Below are positions 43,269-55,487 of a stretch of 64,000 nt of DNA, piece after piece. The position numbers and the translations under genes were made by a program. Positions within the stretch are counted from its first letter, which is position 1; the number at the start of each line of letters is the position of its first letter. The DNA is from Diphasiastrum complanatum (Eukaryota; Streptophyta; Lycopodiopsida; Lycopodiales; Lycopodiaceae): contig CM055096.1 of NCBI GenBank assembly GCA_029204225.1, positions 74,871,521 through 74,935,520 on the forward strand, given 5' to 3'. The notes beneath the pieces were generated by a model, which did not search any database, was not told the origin of the DNA, and saw only the letters and a program-made list of their open reading frames with translations.

Positions 43269-45515
43269 CCTCCCCTTAATCTGGATCCATGAATACTTTG
43301 ATCTTTAGACTAAGTAATGCACAAAATTTGTTGTGTGCATCAATGCTCAATGCCTTGGTGAACACGTCTGCAACCATGTCCTATGTTCGACAGTACATTA
43401 AGCTTACCTCTCTGTCAAGCTTGCCCCTGGCATAGTGATATCGGATCTCAATGTGCTTACTCCTAGAGTGAAATCTAGGGTTGGCTGATAAGGCAATGGC
43501 ACACTGATTATCACAAGATATGATTGTCGGGGTGAGTTGATTCAGACTAATGTCTGATAGTAAATTTTTCAACCAAAATGCTTCTTTAATAGATTGAGAA
43601 GCAGCAATATACTTTGTTTCTATTGATGAAAGAGCAACAGAGGTTTGCTTACGACTGTGCTGAGAGATAGGACCGCCATTGAAAGAAAATGTAAATCCAG
43701 ATGTGGATTTACGAATATCTACATCTCCTCCCTAGCTTGCATCGGAATATCCATTGAGCTGATGAAGATTTTTGTTATTGACTTTGGCATAGCCGATGCA
43801 TTGGTCCATTGTAGCTCTAATATATCTCATGACTCTTATAAGAGCCCTCCAATGGGTAACGCTAGGATTGGGCATGAATTGGCTATTTTCTGACTTTACA
43901 GTCTTGACAGACAGGTAATTTGACTTTCCTATCAAGAACAATGGATTGCCTAGACATTTGTTGTACAGAAGCATGAGCAAATGACCAAGTCTATAATACC
44001 AAAGTAAACTTTTATATATGTGATTAGAAGTATTGAGTGCTTGACTAGAGGCATAAAAGCAATGACTTAATCTGTACAAGTATCCATGTCTCTTTCTGAG
44101 TGCTAGGATCTTGATTGTCCTATCAACTACTTTACACTGATCACATTCGAATTCTACTTTATGTCCTAGATCTGTAATTCTACTAACAGAGAGCAAGTTT
44201 GTAGACATATTTGGTACATGAAGGACATTTGAAAGTATCTTAGATTGATCATTTGCAAAGTTTAATCTTACTGTACCTTCATCTTTGATAGCTTGTGTGC
44301 TATTATCACCTAGGTGAACATATCTGTTGGTACTGTAAGGCATATAGGATTCAAAACAACCGATATGGCTAGTCATATGATGTGTGGCTCCGGAATCAAA
44401 AAACTAGGAGCTATTGTTGGATGATTCTTGATGGCTAGTCATGAAGGCATCATGATCCGATTCTTGAATGGGCTAAGATGTTTCTGCAACTGCATTTTCC
44501 ATTTGATTCGACCGTCCCTTGATGCTATTCTTGTAGTATGCGACAGTCTTGGATCTTGCAGTTGGAATGTTTGCAGTATCTGTAGAACAACTTCTTCTTT
44601 ATCAGCTGATTCACTACTCTTGACGCTATGTCGGCTTTTGATTTGCTTCGATGGCTTCAGGTCTTTCTTCTTCTGCTTATTCAAGCCTCTATTGGTGCAC
44701 AAGGTGTGAGAGTCAACAGTTGAGAAATTGGAAGCTTCGTTCCTTTGAGTGTCTTCCTGCAACAACATTGCAATGACTCTTGAAAGAGTCGGATCTGGAT
44801 GTGTCATGATGATCTGATGATCACCCAACTGCCGTATGAGCTTGGCAAGCTTGAAAGCAGTGTCATTACTGCGTTTTGATCATCTATGACAGACCGACAA
44901 TGGCCATTTGCTTCAGCAATTCTTGAACTAGTTGATGTGATTCTGCAAGGAATCACCATTTGTCAACTTGAGGGAGTAAAATTTCTTTGTGAGATGTAGC
45001 TTGGAATCTATATTCCGCATGTCGTATAGTGTGCTCAAAATGTCACGGACTTCCTTGGAGGTTTGAGCCTCAGACACATGGCCGATTTGCATGTCTGAGA
45101 TGTTGAGAATGATCATCGCAAAAGCTTTTCCATTTCAGCTTCCATCGGGAAATTGCAGCATCATCGGGTTCGGGTCTTGCCTCTGCACTTGTAACAATGT
45201 CATACAACTCCTTTGCCATTAGCACAATTTTCATCTTAAATTTCCATAGATGCTAATTGGCTCCATCAAGCGTGTCCATAATAGGACTGGGTTTCTCTTG
45301 GGAATCCATGTGGAAGATTAGTCTAGGTGATAGTAACAACTATCAGTGACTTAAGTATGAAAATCTAATGCAAACTTACTAAACAACAAAACAATTACTC
45401 TATCAGTTAGTAGAGTCAGGTTCTGTGGGAAGCTAATCAGGCTATAGAAATATCTCTGACTTAAAACCGCTTAAGTAATCAGATCAGTTATGATATAATA
45501 TAAGCTCTGATACCA
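43269..45515 (-). pseudogene. Deleted Copia internal region, unit 2
   Basis: 2247 bp, the same deletion join as unit 1. The few differences include Ile for Lys in the R-A-L-x-R-V-M-R block. The fused frame is at 44376-43732. Confidence 0.92.
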
Positions 45516-46327
45516 TGCTCGGGGAAGGCTATGGAACTTCCCTCGTTGCGTGCACTACCGGTTACGAACACAAGAATTAAAATTACTAGAGCTAGATTGC
45601 ACGGTGGTGCGGAAGCAAGAGCAAACAATCAGACAAAGCAATTTGAAGATCAAACAGAAGGCGGAAAGCATGCAATACTGACATAAAATCTGAATGCAAA
45701 ACCAGACAATAATTTATTCAAATTAAGTATAATGAAATACAAGTCTGATAATGCTGGTAAGCACAAGACTATAGCGGATGAAACCACGCGCTCACAAAGA
45801 TAACTACAATCTGTAACAACTATGAGCTTATACTGACAATCCGTCTGAAGGAAAGAATCGATGCACAAAGGCATCTGCAATGTCTATCTCTAATAAGTTG
45901 GCATCTTAGCATCAATGTGCGCTTGAGCGCATGAATAATCAGCTTAAATGATCTGGTTCTTACACATCATATTTTTTAATAGATTATAATAGATATTTAA
46001 TAACATTTGTGCAGATGAGTGTACAAAGATGGCGTGGAGCCGTCAGGAAGAAGATCGTGGCTACTGTCATTGTCAAGTTGGTTGCACAGTACAGAAGATG
46101 AGTGTGAGGAGGCTCGATAAGTCAGACTTTCTCGATATGTCAGATAAGTAAGATTTCTTCGATAAGTCATCTGAGGATGCTATGTTGGTGAAGCCCGATA
46201 TGTCGGCCAACCTTTACTTACTCACCTTTAATAGTGGAGATGCGCGACAATGCAAGTGAATATGCAACATTATGAATGGAACTAGATTAATATGGGATTT
46301 AGGAGAGTAGAGGAGATAAATCCAACA
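45516..46327 (-). repeat. LTR4 of the array
   Basis: 812 bp, again 3059 bp from LTR3 and nearly identical. Confidence 0.95.
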
Positions 46328-48495
46328 CCCCCCCTTAATCTGGATCCATGAATACTTTGATCTTTAGACTAAGTAATGCACAAAATTTGTTGTGTGCATC
46401 AATGCTCAATGCCTTGGTGAACACGTCTGCAACCATGTCCTATGTTCGACAGTACATTAAGCTTACCTCTCTGTCAAGCTTGCCCCTGGCATAGTGATAT
46501 CGGATCTCAATGTGCTTACTCCTAGAGTGAAATCTAGGGTTGGCTGATAAGGCAATGGCACACTGATTATCACAAGATATGATTGTCGGGGTGAGTTGAT
46601 TCAGACTAATGTCTGATAGTAAATTTTTCAACCAAAATGCTTCTTTAATAGATTGAGAAGCAGCAATATACTTTGTTTCTATTGATGAAAGAGCAACAGA
46701 GGTTTGCTTACGACTGTGCTGAGAGATAGGACCGCCATTGAAAGAAAATGTAAATCCAGATGTGGATTTACGAATATCTACATCTCCTCCCTAGCTTGCA
46801 TCGGAATATCCATTGAGCTGATGAAGATTTTTGTTATTGACTTTGGCATAGCCGATGCATTGGTCCATTGTAGCTCTAATATATCTCATGACTCTTATAA
46901 GAGCCCTCCAATGGGTAACGCTAGGATTGGGCATGAATTGGCTATTTTCTGACTTTACAGTCTTGACAGACAGGTAATTTGACTTTCCTATCAAGAACAA
47001 TGGATTGCCTAGACATTTGTTGTACAGAAGCATGAGCAAATGACCAAGTCTATAATACCAAAGTAAACTTTTATATATGTGATTAGAAGTATTGAGTGCT
47101 TGACTAGAGGCATAAAAGCAATGACTTAATCTGTACAAGTATCCATGTCTCTTTCTGAGTGCTAGGATCTTGATTGTCCTATCAACTACTTTACACTGAT
47201 CACATTCGAATTCTACTTTATGTCCTAGATCTGTAATTCTACTAACAGAGAGCAAGTTTGTAGACATATTTGGTACATGAAGGACATTTGAAAGTATCTT
47301 AGATTGATCATTTGCAAAGTTTAATCTTACTGTACCTTCATCTTTGATAGCTTGTGTGCTATTATCACCTAGGTGAACATATCTGTTGGTACTGTAAGGC
47401 ATATAGGATTCGAAACAACCGATATGGCTAGTCATATGATGTGTGGCTCCGGAATCAAAAAACTAGGAGCTATTGTTGGATGATTCTTGATGGCTAGTCA
47501 TGAAGGCATCATGATCCGATTCTTGAATGGGCTAAGATGTTTCTGCAACTGCATTTTCCATTTGATTCGACCGTCCCTTGATGCTATTCTTGTAGTATGC
47601 GACAGTCTTGGATCTTGCGGTTGGAATGTTTGCAGTATCTGTAGAACAACTTCTTCTTTATCAGCTGATTCACTACTCTTGACGCTATGTCGGCTTTTGA
47701 TTTGCTTCGATGGCTTCAGGTCTTTCTTCTTCTGCTTATTCAAGCCTCTATTGGTGCACAAGGTGTGAGAGTCAACAGTTGAGAAATTGGAAGCTTCATT
47801 CCTTTGAGTGTCTTCCTGCAACAACATTGCAATGACTCTTGAAAGAGTCAGATCTGGATGTGTCATGATAATCATCACCCAGTTGTAATATGAGCTTGGC
47901 AAGCTTGAAAGTAGTGTCATTACTGCGTCTTGATCATCTATGATAGACCGATAACGGCCACTTGCTTCAGTAGGTTCTTGAACTAGTTGATGTGATTCTG
48001 CAAGGAATCACCATTTGTCAACTCGAGGGAGTAAAATTTCTTCCTGAGATGTAGCTTGAAAGCTATATTCCGCATGTCGTATAGTGTGCTCAAGATGTCA
48101 CGGACTTCCTTGGAGGTTTGAACCTCAGACACATAGCCGATTTGCATGTCGGAGATGTTGAGAATGATCATCACAAAAGCTTTTCCATTCTTCAGCTTCC
48201 ATCGGGAGATTGCAGCATCGTCGGCTTCGGGTCTTGCCTCTGCACCTGTAACAATGTCATACAACTCCTTTGTCATTAGCATAGTTTTCATCTTAAATTT
48301 CCATAGATGGTAGTTGGCTCCATCAAGCGTGTCCATAATAGGACCTAATGTAGACTTACTGAACAAGAAAACAATTACTCTATCGGTTAGTAGAGTCGGG
48401 TTCCGTGGAAAGCTTATCAGGCTATAGAAATATCTCTAACTTAAAATCGCTTAAGTAATCAGATGAGTTATGATACAATATAAGCTCTAATACCA
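46328..48495 (-). pseudogene. Deleted Copia internal region, unit 3
   Basis: 2168 bp. The left part, to about 47610, matches units 1 and 2 with the same deletion join (fused frame 47435-46791). Beyond about 47840 the gag region differs at many positions and keeps a longer open gag N-terminus (48366-47983: LDGANYHLWKFKMKTMLM, ILSTLYDMRNIAF). The leader between the gag start and the PBS is shorter than in the other units. So the recent repeat ends inside this gag and the outermost part belongs to an older element. Confidence 0.9.
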
Positions 48496-49002
48496 TGCTC
48501 AGGGAAGGCTGTGGAACTTCCCTTGGTGCGTGCACTACTGGTTACGAACACAAGAATTAAAATTACTAGAGCTAGATTGCACGGTGGTGCGGAAGCAAGA
48601 GCAAACAATTAGACAAAGCAATCAGAAGATCAGACAGAAGGTTGAAAGCATGCAATACTAACATAAAATCTGAATGCAAAACCAGACAATAATTTACTCA
48701 AATTAAGTATAATGAAATACAAGTCAGATAATGCTGGTAAGCACAAGACTATAGCGGATGAAACCGCGTGCTCACAAAGCTAACTACAATCTGTAACAAC
48801 TATGAGCTTATACTGACAATCCATCTGAAGGAAAGAATCGATGCACAAAGGCATCTACAATGTTTGTCTCTGATAAGTTGGCATCTCACCATCAATGTGC
48901 GCTTGAGCGCATGAATAATCAGCTTAAATGATCTGGTTCTTACACATCATATTTTTTGAAGAGATCATAATAGATATATATAATTTACATTTGTGCAGAT
49001 GA
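48496..49002 (-). repeat. LTR5, truncated outer 5' LTR of the array
   Basis: It matches the other LTRs for about 507 bp, from TGCTCAGGGAAGG to GTGCAGATGA. It then stops, losing about 300 bp. The next base begins TGTTGGTAGATTCC, which could itself be an LTR start. The adjacent PBS is mutated by one base. Confidence 0.88.
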
Positions 49003-50410
49003 TGTTGGTAGATTCCGAAGAATCTCCAAGATGCCGAGCTGAGCTGTTATAAAAAGCACCTCTCACCCTAGACCGAGGAGGTCTCAGAAGGAAGAGAGGA
49101 GGATGAATATGAGAGCCGAGGAATACTAGCTAGGAATACAGTTTTAATTCATGTGAGCCTCATGGTGAATCCCAAGAGAAGGAATGACCATGTAGGATCT
49201 AGTAGTATTTCTAGGCAATGTAATAAATGTAGACCCCTCTTAAATAAATTAGAGTGATCCACCTTTGGATGGTGACCTCTAGTGGAAGAGCTAATTTCAC
49301 TTGGAATCTGTAAATTAGTGGAATTGCCACTTAGGCTCCACATGTGTAGCCTCATAGTCTATTTAAGAGCCCCCCTCTCTTGTGAGAGAGCTTTACATGT
49401 AATGTCATTTGCTCTTGATTGAATAAGAAGATCCTCCATGAGTTCTTGGCATTCTTGAAGCTCCTTGTCCATGGCAGCTTTCTTGAGTGATTCTTTTATG
49501 AACATGCACTTCCATTTCTTGAATGTGGTTGTGGATTAGTTGTGGAATAGATTTAATTTCCTGCTTTCTTTCCTTTTGTAATGTGGATTAGAGTGGAATA
49601 GATTTCTTGTTCTTGTTTTGAAGTAGTTTCAGCATACAAGTAAACTAAACAGGCTGAGATTGTCGTGTAGATCTTGCATATCCCTGACATCTCAATTCTT
49701 GATGTTCTTGGGCTATCCAAGAATCAAGAGATGGGTGTTTCTTGATCTTTGGATTGTCATTATGCTGGTAGCTATTTAGTTTCTTGTTTTTTGATTTCAG
49801 TCCTGAGAATATGTAGATTAATCTGAGCATATTGTTGTTTTCTAACGCTTTAGAGATAGTTAGTAGCAAGAACCGATTCGAAATTCATCTGCATTGCTTG
49901 CAGATCTATAGATGAATGGTTTTCAATTGCATGTGTAATTGTGTGCATGTATTGGAGTGAACGATCCTGAGCATCCCACTGACAAACTAGGAAACATACT
50001 ATAATGAATCATTAAACTTTCTGCTTTTTGAAGATAACGCCTAGCGAGCCAACCACTTGGAACGAGCAGAAACACCCGATTTCAAGATAAGAAATCAAGT
50101 AAAGAAGAAGAAGTTGCCTATGACAGACCACAATTTCATGCTGCTGAGTCATCACATGCAAGAGCTCACTTAATGCTTCAACCACGGTCCTCAATAATGA
50201 AAAATGCACACCCAAGCTAAGGGGACTAGCATCATCTTATGCACTATAAAGATTATCCAGCAATATCCGCTATCCTTGATAGTGGATCAAGTGTCAAGAC
50301 CTACGAGTAGACTAGTAGACTACCCTATGGCTAATGACAGCTGGTCACAGCTGTCAACATTTATGTACCTCGTAAACAATAACAATGAAGTTTATCATTG
50401 ATTTCTAACA
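49003..50410. other. LTR-like sequence of unresolved limits
   Basis: The left part (49003 onward) has LTR-like traits on plus: start TGTTGG, TATAAAAAG near 49048, AATAAG near 49425. The right part ends at 50410 as the 3' LTR of the minus-strand Copia element (it starts TGTTAGAAATC on minus). I found no second copy of either, so their boundaries are unknown. Confidence 0.4.
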
Positions 50411-50482
50411 CTCTCCCTCAATGATAAAATTACATTTCTTCTATTCCTAATAGAGTACAAAACCTCTCAAATTTACATCTAC

Positions 50483-51125
50483 CTAATGACTTAGTAAAAT
50501 ATCTGTCATTTGATTTTCAGATTTACAAAAAATAGGATCAATGGCTCCATCAAGAACTTTCTCTCGAATAAAATGGTAGTGTATTTCGATGTGCTTGGTT
50601 CGAGCATGTAAAACTTGATTTTTGGCAAGGTGAATGCAATGTTGATTATCGCAAGATGTAGTAGTCGCATCAACTTGTGGTTGAGCTAGATCCACAAGCA
50701 ATCTCTGTAACCATATCGCTTCTTGTGTAGCATTACTGAGTGCTCGGTATTCAGCTTCCGTCGATGATAAAGCTACTGTAGGTTGCTTTTTGCTGCTCCA
50801 TGAAATTGCAGCTGTACCATAATTGAATGTATGACCACTGGTAGATCTTCTGTCATCAATATTACCTGCCCAATCGGCATCTGTATAACCTATCAACATT
50901 GGCGCTTCAGGCTGATCATACTTCAAACCAAAATTCAATGTCCCTCGAATGTATCTGAGAATACGTTTAGCAGACTTCCAGTGTGCTTGACTAGGATCTT
51001 GCATAAATTGACTAACAACACCAACAGCATAAGAAATATCAGGTCGTGTGTTCTATACAAATAAGCATCCACTTTCTCATGTTCATCATATGCAGTATGC
51101 TTCATGTTGACATCCGTAGGTGTTC
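50483..51125 (-). pseudogene. Copia RNase H (second family)
   Basis: The frame 51004-50483 contains WKSAKRILRYIRGTLNFGLK, YTDADWAGNIDDRRSTSGHT, SSKKQPTVALSSTEAEYRAL and HIEIHYHFIREKV. These carry the Copia RNase H catalytic Asp and Glu positions. A frameshift near 51050 separates it from the reverse transcriptase, and a stop near 50483 ends it just short of the usual tail. Confidence 0.9.
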
Positions 51126-52595
51126 TCAAAGGCTTACAATCCTACATATTGAACTTATAAAGCAAATTTCGTGATTTGCGGTTTGTGTAAGAAAGGCCAT
51201 GTCTTCCTTTTGCCATACTTCAATGCCAAGACAATAGTGCATCAATCTTAGATCACTCATGTCAAAAGCATTGGAAAGATCTGATCTTATTTTATCAATT
51301 AAGCTCTCATTACTTCCTGTAATAATCAAATCATCCACGTACAACACAATGAACACTATATTTGAATCTTGTCTTAGAATGTAAAGATTAGAATCAACAT
51401 GACTCTTTACCATTCCCCTTCGCTTGAAGTGTTCATCAATGCAAGAGTACCACGCCCGTGGTGCTTGCTTCAATCCATAAATGGCTTTGTTGAACTTACA
51501 AACGAGATGATCTCTTCCTGGCTCAACAAATCCTTGAGATTGTACTGAGTACACCTCTTCATCTAGCATTCCATTAAGAAAAGCAGATTTAACGTCCATT
51601 TGCTGGATCTTCCAACCATAGAAAGCAAAAATAGCAATGATAGAACGTATAGTTACCATCTTAGCTACAGGTGCGAAGGTTTTCTCAAAATCAATACCTT
51701 CCTGCTGCTCAAATCCTCTCGCAACCAACCGTGCTTTGTACTTGTTGAGTTGCCCATCAGCTCCATATTTGATCTTGTATATCCATTTACAAGTGATAGG
51801 CGTCTTACCATCAGGTAGCTCAACCAAGTTCCACGTCCTATTTTTCGATATAACTTCCATTTCTGTTTCCATAGCTTCAAGCCACTCCTTGTGCTCCTTT
51901 GCTTTATCAAAAGTTTTTGGTTCTTGAGCCTTGAGCACAGAACCCATTAGGGCTAGATTCATCTCTAATCTTGCAGGAGGTTTTCGATTTCTACTTGATC
52001 TTCTAAGCTCTCCCTGCTCACTTGATTCGGGAGTATCTCCCTTATTAGCATCACTTGTTACTGACAAGTACCACTTAGGCACACTCCTAGGAATCTCATC
52101 ATTAACCCTTTCTTTTTCCATTGGCTCTTCCATATCGACACCAACTTCTTCCTTCACTTGCACTTTAGCTTTATCGTCAAAGGGATCAATTGTCAATTTT
52201 CTTTGGTCATTTTGACCCATCTCATCAAAAGTAGCATCTCTGGAAATCACGTTCTTTTGTGCATCTATGTCATACATCTTATATGCCTTGGCTCTTTTAT
52301 CATAACCAAGAAAAATACACTTAACAGCCTTTACATCCAGCTTCTTTTGTTTTTCATCAGGCACATGAGCGTAAGCGTCACAACCAAATACTCGTAAATG
52401 AAAAATATTAGGTTTCTTTCCAATAAAAGCTTCGTAAGGTGTCTTACCCTCCACAGACTTCGTAGGACACCGATTCAAGATATGAGTAGTTGTGTTGCAT
52501 GCTTCTGTCCAAAAGGTATTTGGCAAACCCTTGCTCTTAAGCATTGCCCTAGCCATCTCCACAATGGATCTGTTTTTTCCGTTCTGCAACTCCAT
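51126..52595 (-). pseudogene. Copia integrase C-terminus and reverse transcriptase (second family)
   Basis: This open frame of 489 codons is the longest in the window. It begins in the integrase core after the catalytic Glu region (MELQNGKNRSIVEMARAMLK). It passes FWTEACNTTTHILNRCPTK and a charged linker, and enters the reverse transcriptase ([76 protein letters not shown]). The catalytic box is VLYVDDLIITG. The last 30 residues are out of frame. The reverse transcriptase core looks intact, but the protein is cut off from integrase upstream and RNase H downstream. Confidence 0.92.
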
Positions 52596-52599
52596 TCTG

Positions 52600-53241
52600 T
52601 TATGGTGAATAGGGTGTAGTGGTTTGTCTCTTGATCCCCTGATCCTTGCAAAAATTTATAAACTTTGCTGAAAAATACTCACCGCCACCATCTGATCTAA
52701 GGGTCTTAATATAACAACCTGTTTGTTTTTCAACTAGAGCCTTGAACTCTCTAAACTTAACAAAAGCATCAGATTTCTTGCTTATGAAATGAATCCAGAT
52801 ATGTCTACTATAGTCATCAATGAATGTGATGAAATAGTAACAACCACTAATGGACCTAGTTTGCATTGGTACACATAGATCACTATGAACAAGATCAAGA
52901 ATGCCATTGGCTCTTCTTGTTCCATCTTTGGAAAATCTCTCTCTATGCTGTTTTTCCAATATACAACCCTCACAAATTTTTCCTTCAAAAGAGATATCAG
53001 GCAATCCAACAACTAAATAACCTCTTTTAAGGATTTGCAATCTTTGAGCACTAATATGACCAAACCTTTGATGCCAAAGATCACTTCGACTATCAACAGT
53101 GCTTACCATAGCTTGAGTAAAAGATCTCGCATTCAATTTGTAGAGTCGATTCCCGTTGACTCTAGATCCTTTAGCAATCACTTTGTAGTGATTCTTGATG
53201 TCTTTGACAAGACATTTGTCACTGTCAAACTCAACCTTGAA
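52600..53241 (-). pseudogene. Copia GAG-pre-integrase and integrase core (second family)
   Basis: The frame 53181-52600 has SDLWHQRFGHISAQRLQIL (GAG-pre-integrase), CEGCILEKQHRERF, the first catalytic Asp in VHSDLCVPM, FIDDYSRHIWIHFISKKSD, and the second Asp in LRSDGGGEYFS. It breaks at PYSP just before the catalytic Glu, where the next frame takes over after a 1-base shift. Confidence 0.9.
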
Positions 53242-53846
53242 TTATTGATCAGGCATCGTCCCAACAGATAGTATATTGTTAGCTAAGCTAGGTACATATT
53301 GCACATTGCTTATCTGCTTTATCTTCCCACTGGCTAGCTTCACTGATACCACTTCAACTCCTTTAACAGATAGAAATTTGCCATCAGCTTGTCCAGCTTC
53401 ATCACCATTGTCAGTTTCCTTGAGTTCGAAAAACCACTCTTTCCTTGAAGTCATGTGCTTGGATGCACCACTATCAATGTACCAGGTATCCTTGGCTTCA
53501 TCACTTATCATTAATGTTGTAATGAACAATTTTGAACTCTCACCTATATCATTTTCATATTGATCATCATCATATTAATGTTGATCAGTATAATTATCTT
53601 CATAATAATAGTCATCAAATTGATGTTGATCAGCATAATTTCTTGCTTGCCATTTGTCTTTTCTATGTTCCATCTCCTTCTGTTTCTTGGAGCATTCACG
53701 CTCCCAGTGGCCAGGTTTGTTGCAGTACCTACAATTTCCAGGTTTATTTTGTCTTGAATAGTCGCGTCCTTGACCTCGTCCTTGATTTCAATTGCCTCCA
53801 TTCGGACTATCATTGACTTGCTCATGAAATTGTTGAGATGATCCAC
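53242..53846 (-). pseudogene. Copia zinc knuckle and protease (second family)
   Basis: On minus the knuckle C-R-Y-C-N-K-P-G-H-W-E-R-E-C (CX2CX4HX4C) lies near 53735-53695. It is followed by an acidic, Tyr/Asp/Gln/His-rich linker built on repeated DQHQ(F/Y)DD motifs with one stop near 53576. The protease active site W-Y-I-D-S-G-A-S-K-H-M-T-S is in the frame 53529-53242. Confidence 0.88.
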
Positions 53847-54524
53847 AGCTTACGTTTTGTCCTCTCGATTGATACCTTCCATGGCCAAATCTTCCACCTC
53901 GTCCTCTAACTGCAAGAGCTTGATCATAGCTCTTGTTACGATGATTCAAGTTCTCTTGACGTTGCTCTTCTTGCAAAAGCAATCCACCTAGTTCTTCATA
54001 GGTTGGAAGATTTTCTCTTGTGGCTATACTCATCAAAACATCTGATGTGACTCACTCAGACTATTCAATGTAAATTGCACGATCTCATGATCTTGTACTT
54101 GCTCTCCAACTGCTACTAATTGGTCACAGATCTCTTTGATCTTCAGTATGTGATCAGCAATAGTTGCACCATCATCCATCCGCAATGTATGAAACTTCGT
54201 CTTCAGAAATAGTATTTGAGATGTATTTGTCGTTTCAAACAATGCCTTCAATGTATCCCACGTTTTTTTTGGTCCTTTTGAATCTGAAATATAGGGAATA
54301 ATTGCATCTCTAACTGATAGGTTGATGACATTATGGGCTTTTTGTCTTCTATCAAATGTTCTCTGATCTTCTTCAATCACTGGTCTTGTCTCTTCACCTG
54401 TCACGATCTCCCATAGCTCTTTTTCCATCAAAATGTTCTTCAGTTTGAATTTCCAAACTGCATAGCTGTCGGCACCTTCCAATTTGCTTGACTCATTAAG
54501 GACACTCTCGTTTAGAGTTGCCAT
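53847..54524 (-). pseudogene. Copia gag (second family)
   Basis: It starts at ATG 54524. The frame 54524-54033 has ADSYAVWKFKLKNILMEKEL, NVINLSVRDAIIPYI, KKTWDTLKALFETTNTSQIL and LVAVGEQVQDHEIVQFTLNS: a typical UBN2-type Copia capsid. A frameshift near 54035 leads into the Arg/Gly-rich region (54036-53788, AVRGRGGRFGHGRYQSRGQ) before the zinc knuckle. Confidence 0.9.
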
Positions 54525-54748
54525 TACTGGAGAGATGAGTCTAGATCACAAAATTTATCACACCACAGAACTGTAAAAAATGTTTTTGGTTGGACACCTG
54601 ATATCGGTACGACGCGCGGGTGCACGACTGATCGAGATTCTCTTTAGCTCACGCAAGTGGATCTGATATTGGTACGGGTATGTGATAACGATATGATGCG
54701 CGGATGTACGACTGCTCAGTATTTTTTTTACTTTTGGCGCGTGGATCC

Positions 54749-55475
54749 TGTGAAGATTATTAAAATATTATCTTCCTATCTCGAGTCTGGGGTCATGTCC
54801 AGGGTGATTTCCACTAAAATTCATGTTGTACATAAGAGTGTGAACTGAGCACATATCCTTCTAGTGTAGCTCAGATTTGAGTTAGATAGGCTCAATTATG
54901 ATGACATGCAGATGTTTAGATAGCATGCAAAGTTTTATTGTATGCATGCAAGCCACATGCAATCAGTGCATGCAATATGCAAAGTAGTTTCAGTGATCTA
55001 CATATGTCTAGGCAGTTTTATGAGTTGAAATGCAATACATGCAACATACATGCATGCAATTATACATGTGGATCTATGGTAGATGAATTAGTTCAGTTAA
55101 GTGGACTTTCCATGCAACTCCACTGTAGGAATTTGAGTCTCTCTCATGTAGGAAAAGCTGGGCATGTTTTGCCACATTGTGAATATTGAGATTTTGGTGT
55201 TTTGGACTCATTCTCTCTCTACCCGAGTTTTCTATGCTTGATTTTCTCTCTCTACTCGAGAGCAGCCTCTTTTTTCCATACTGAACACTTAGAATTATTT
55301 CTGACATTCATTTCTCATAGTGAAGAGTAAGATTTTTTCATCAGATGTATGTCATTGTGCTCTTGCCTTAGATTTTTCAAGCATACTGTTCTTTGATCAA
55401 TCTTGTGCAATCACAACACCTCAGTAAGATCCTGTAGGGTGTGTGGTAAAGTTCACACGTGCTAAAAACTTCACA
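54749..55475 (+). repeat. 5' LTR
   Basis: It runs from TGTGAAGATTATT to AACTTCACA, directly before the PBS. Confidence 0.96.
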
Positions 55476-55487
55476 TGGTATCAGAGC
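55476..55487 (+). other. Primer-binding site (initiator Met tRNA)
   Basis: TGGTATCAGAGC, directly after the 5' LTR. Confidence 0.97.

Larger units (their letters stand above)
34352..49002 (-). mobile_element. Tandem Copia array: five LTRs, four internal regions
   Basis: On minus the structure is LTR5(truncated)-int4-LTR4-int3-LTR3-int2-LTR2-int1-LTR1, neighbouring elements sharing one LTR. The left internal region (35177-39397) has gag to RNase H. The other three lack integrase and most reverse transcriptase. From about 38150 to about 47610 the sequence repeats with a period of 3059 bp and only a handful of base changes. To the left (LTR1, pol of int1) and right (gag of int4, LTR5) it is clearly more diverged. 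This suggests that two older elements flank a recent amplification of the middle unit. Confidence 0.9.
50411..54590 (-). mobile_element. Copia element, second family, 5' LTR not found
   Basis: On minus the order is gag, zinc knuckle, protease, GAG-pre-integrase, integrase, reverse transcriptase, RNase H, then the polypurine tract TGAGGGAGAG (50420-50411) and the start of a 3' LTR. It is the best-preserved pol in the window, with only a few breaks. No PBS or 5' LTR is visible right of gag; an 84-bp tandem repeat begins there instead. Confidence 0.85.

Noticed and set aside
38150-47610. CRISPR-like or satellite array because of regular spacing
   Set aside because: The repeat unit is a 3-kb LTR retroelement with PBS, polypurine tract and gag; the sequence is from a plant.
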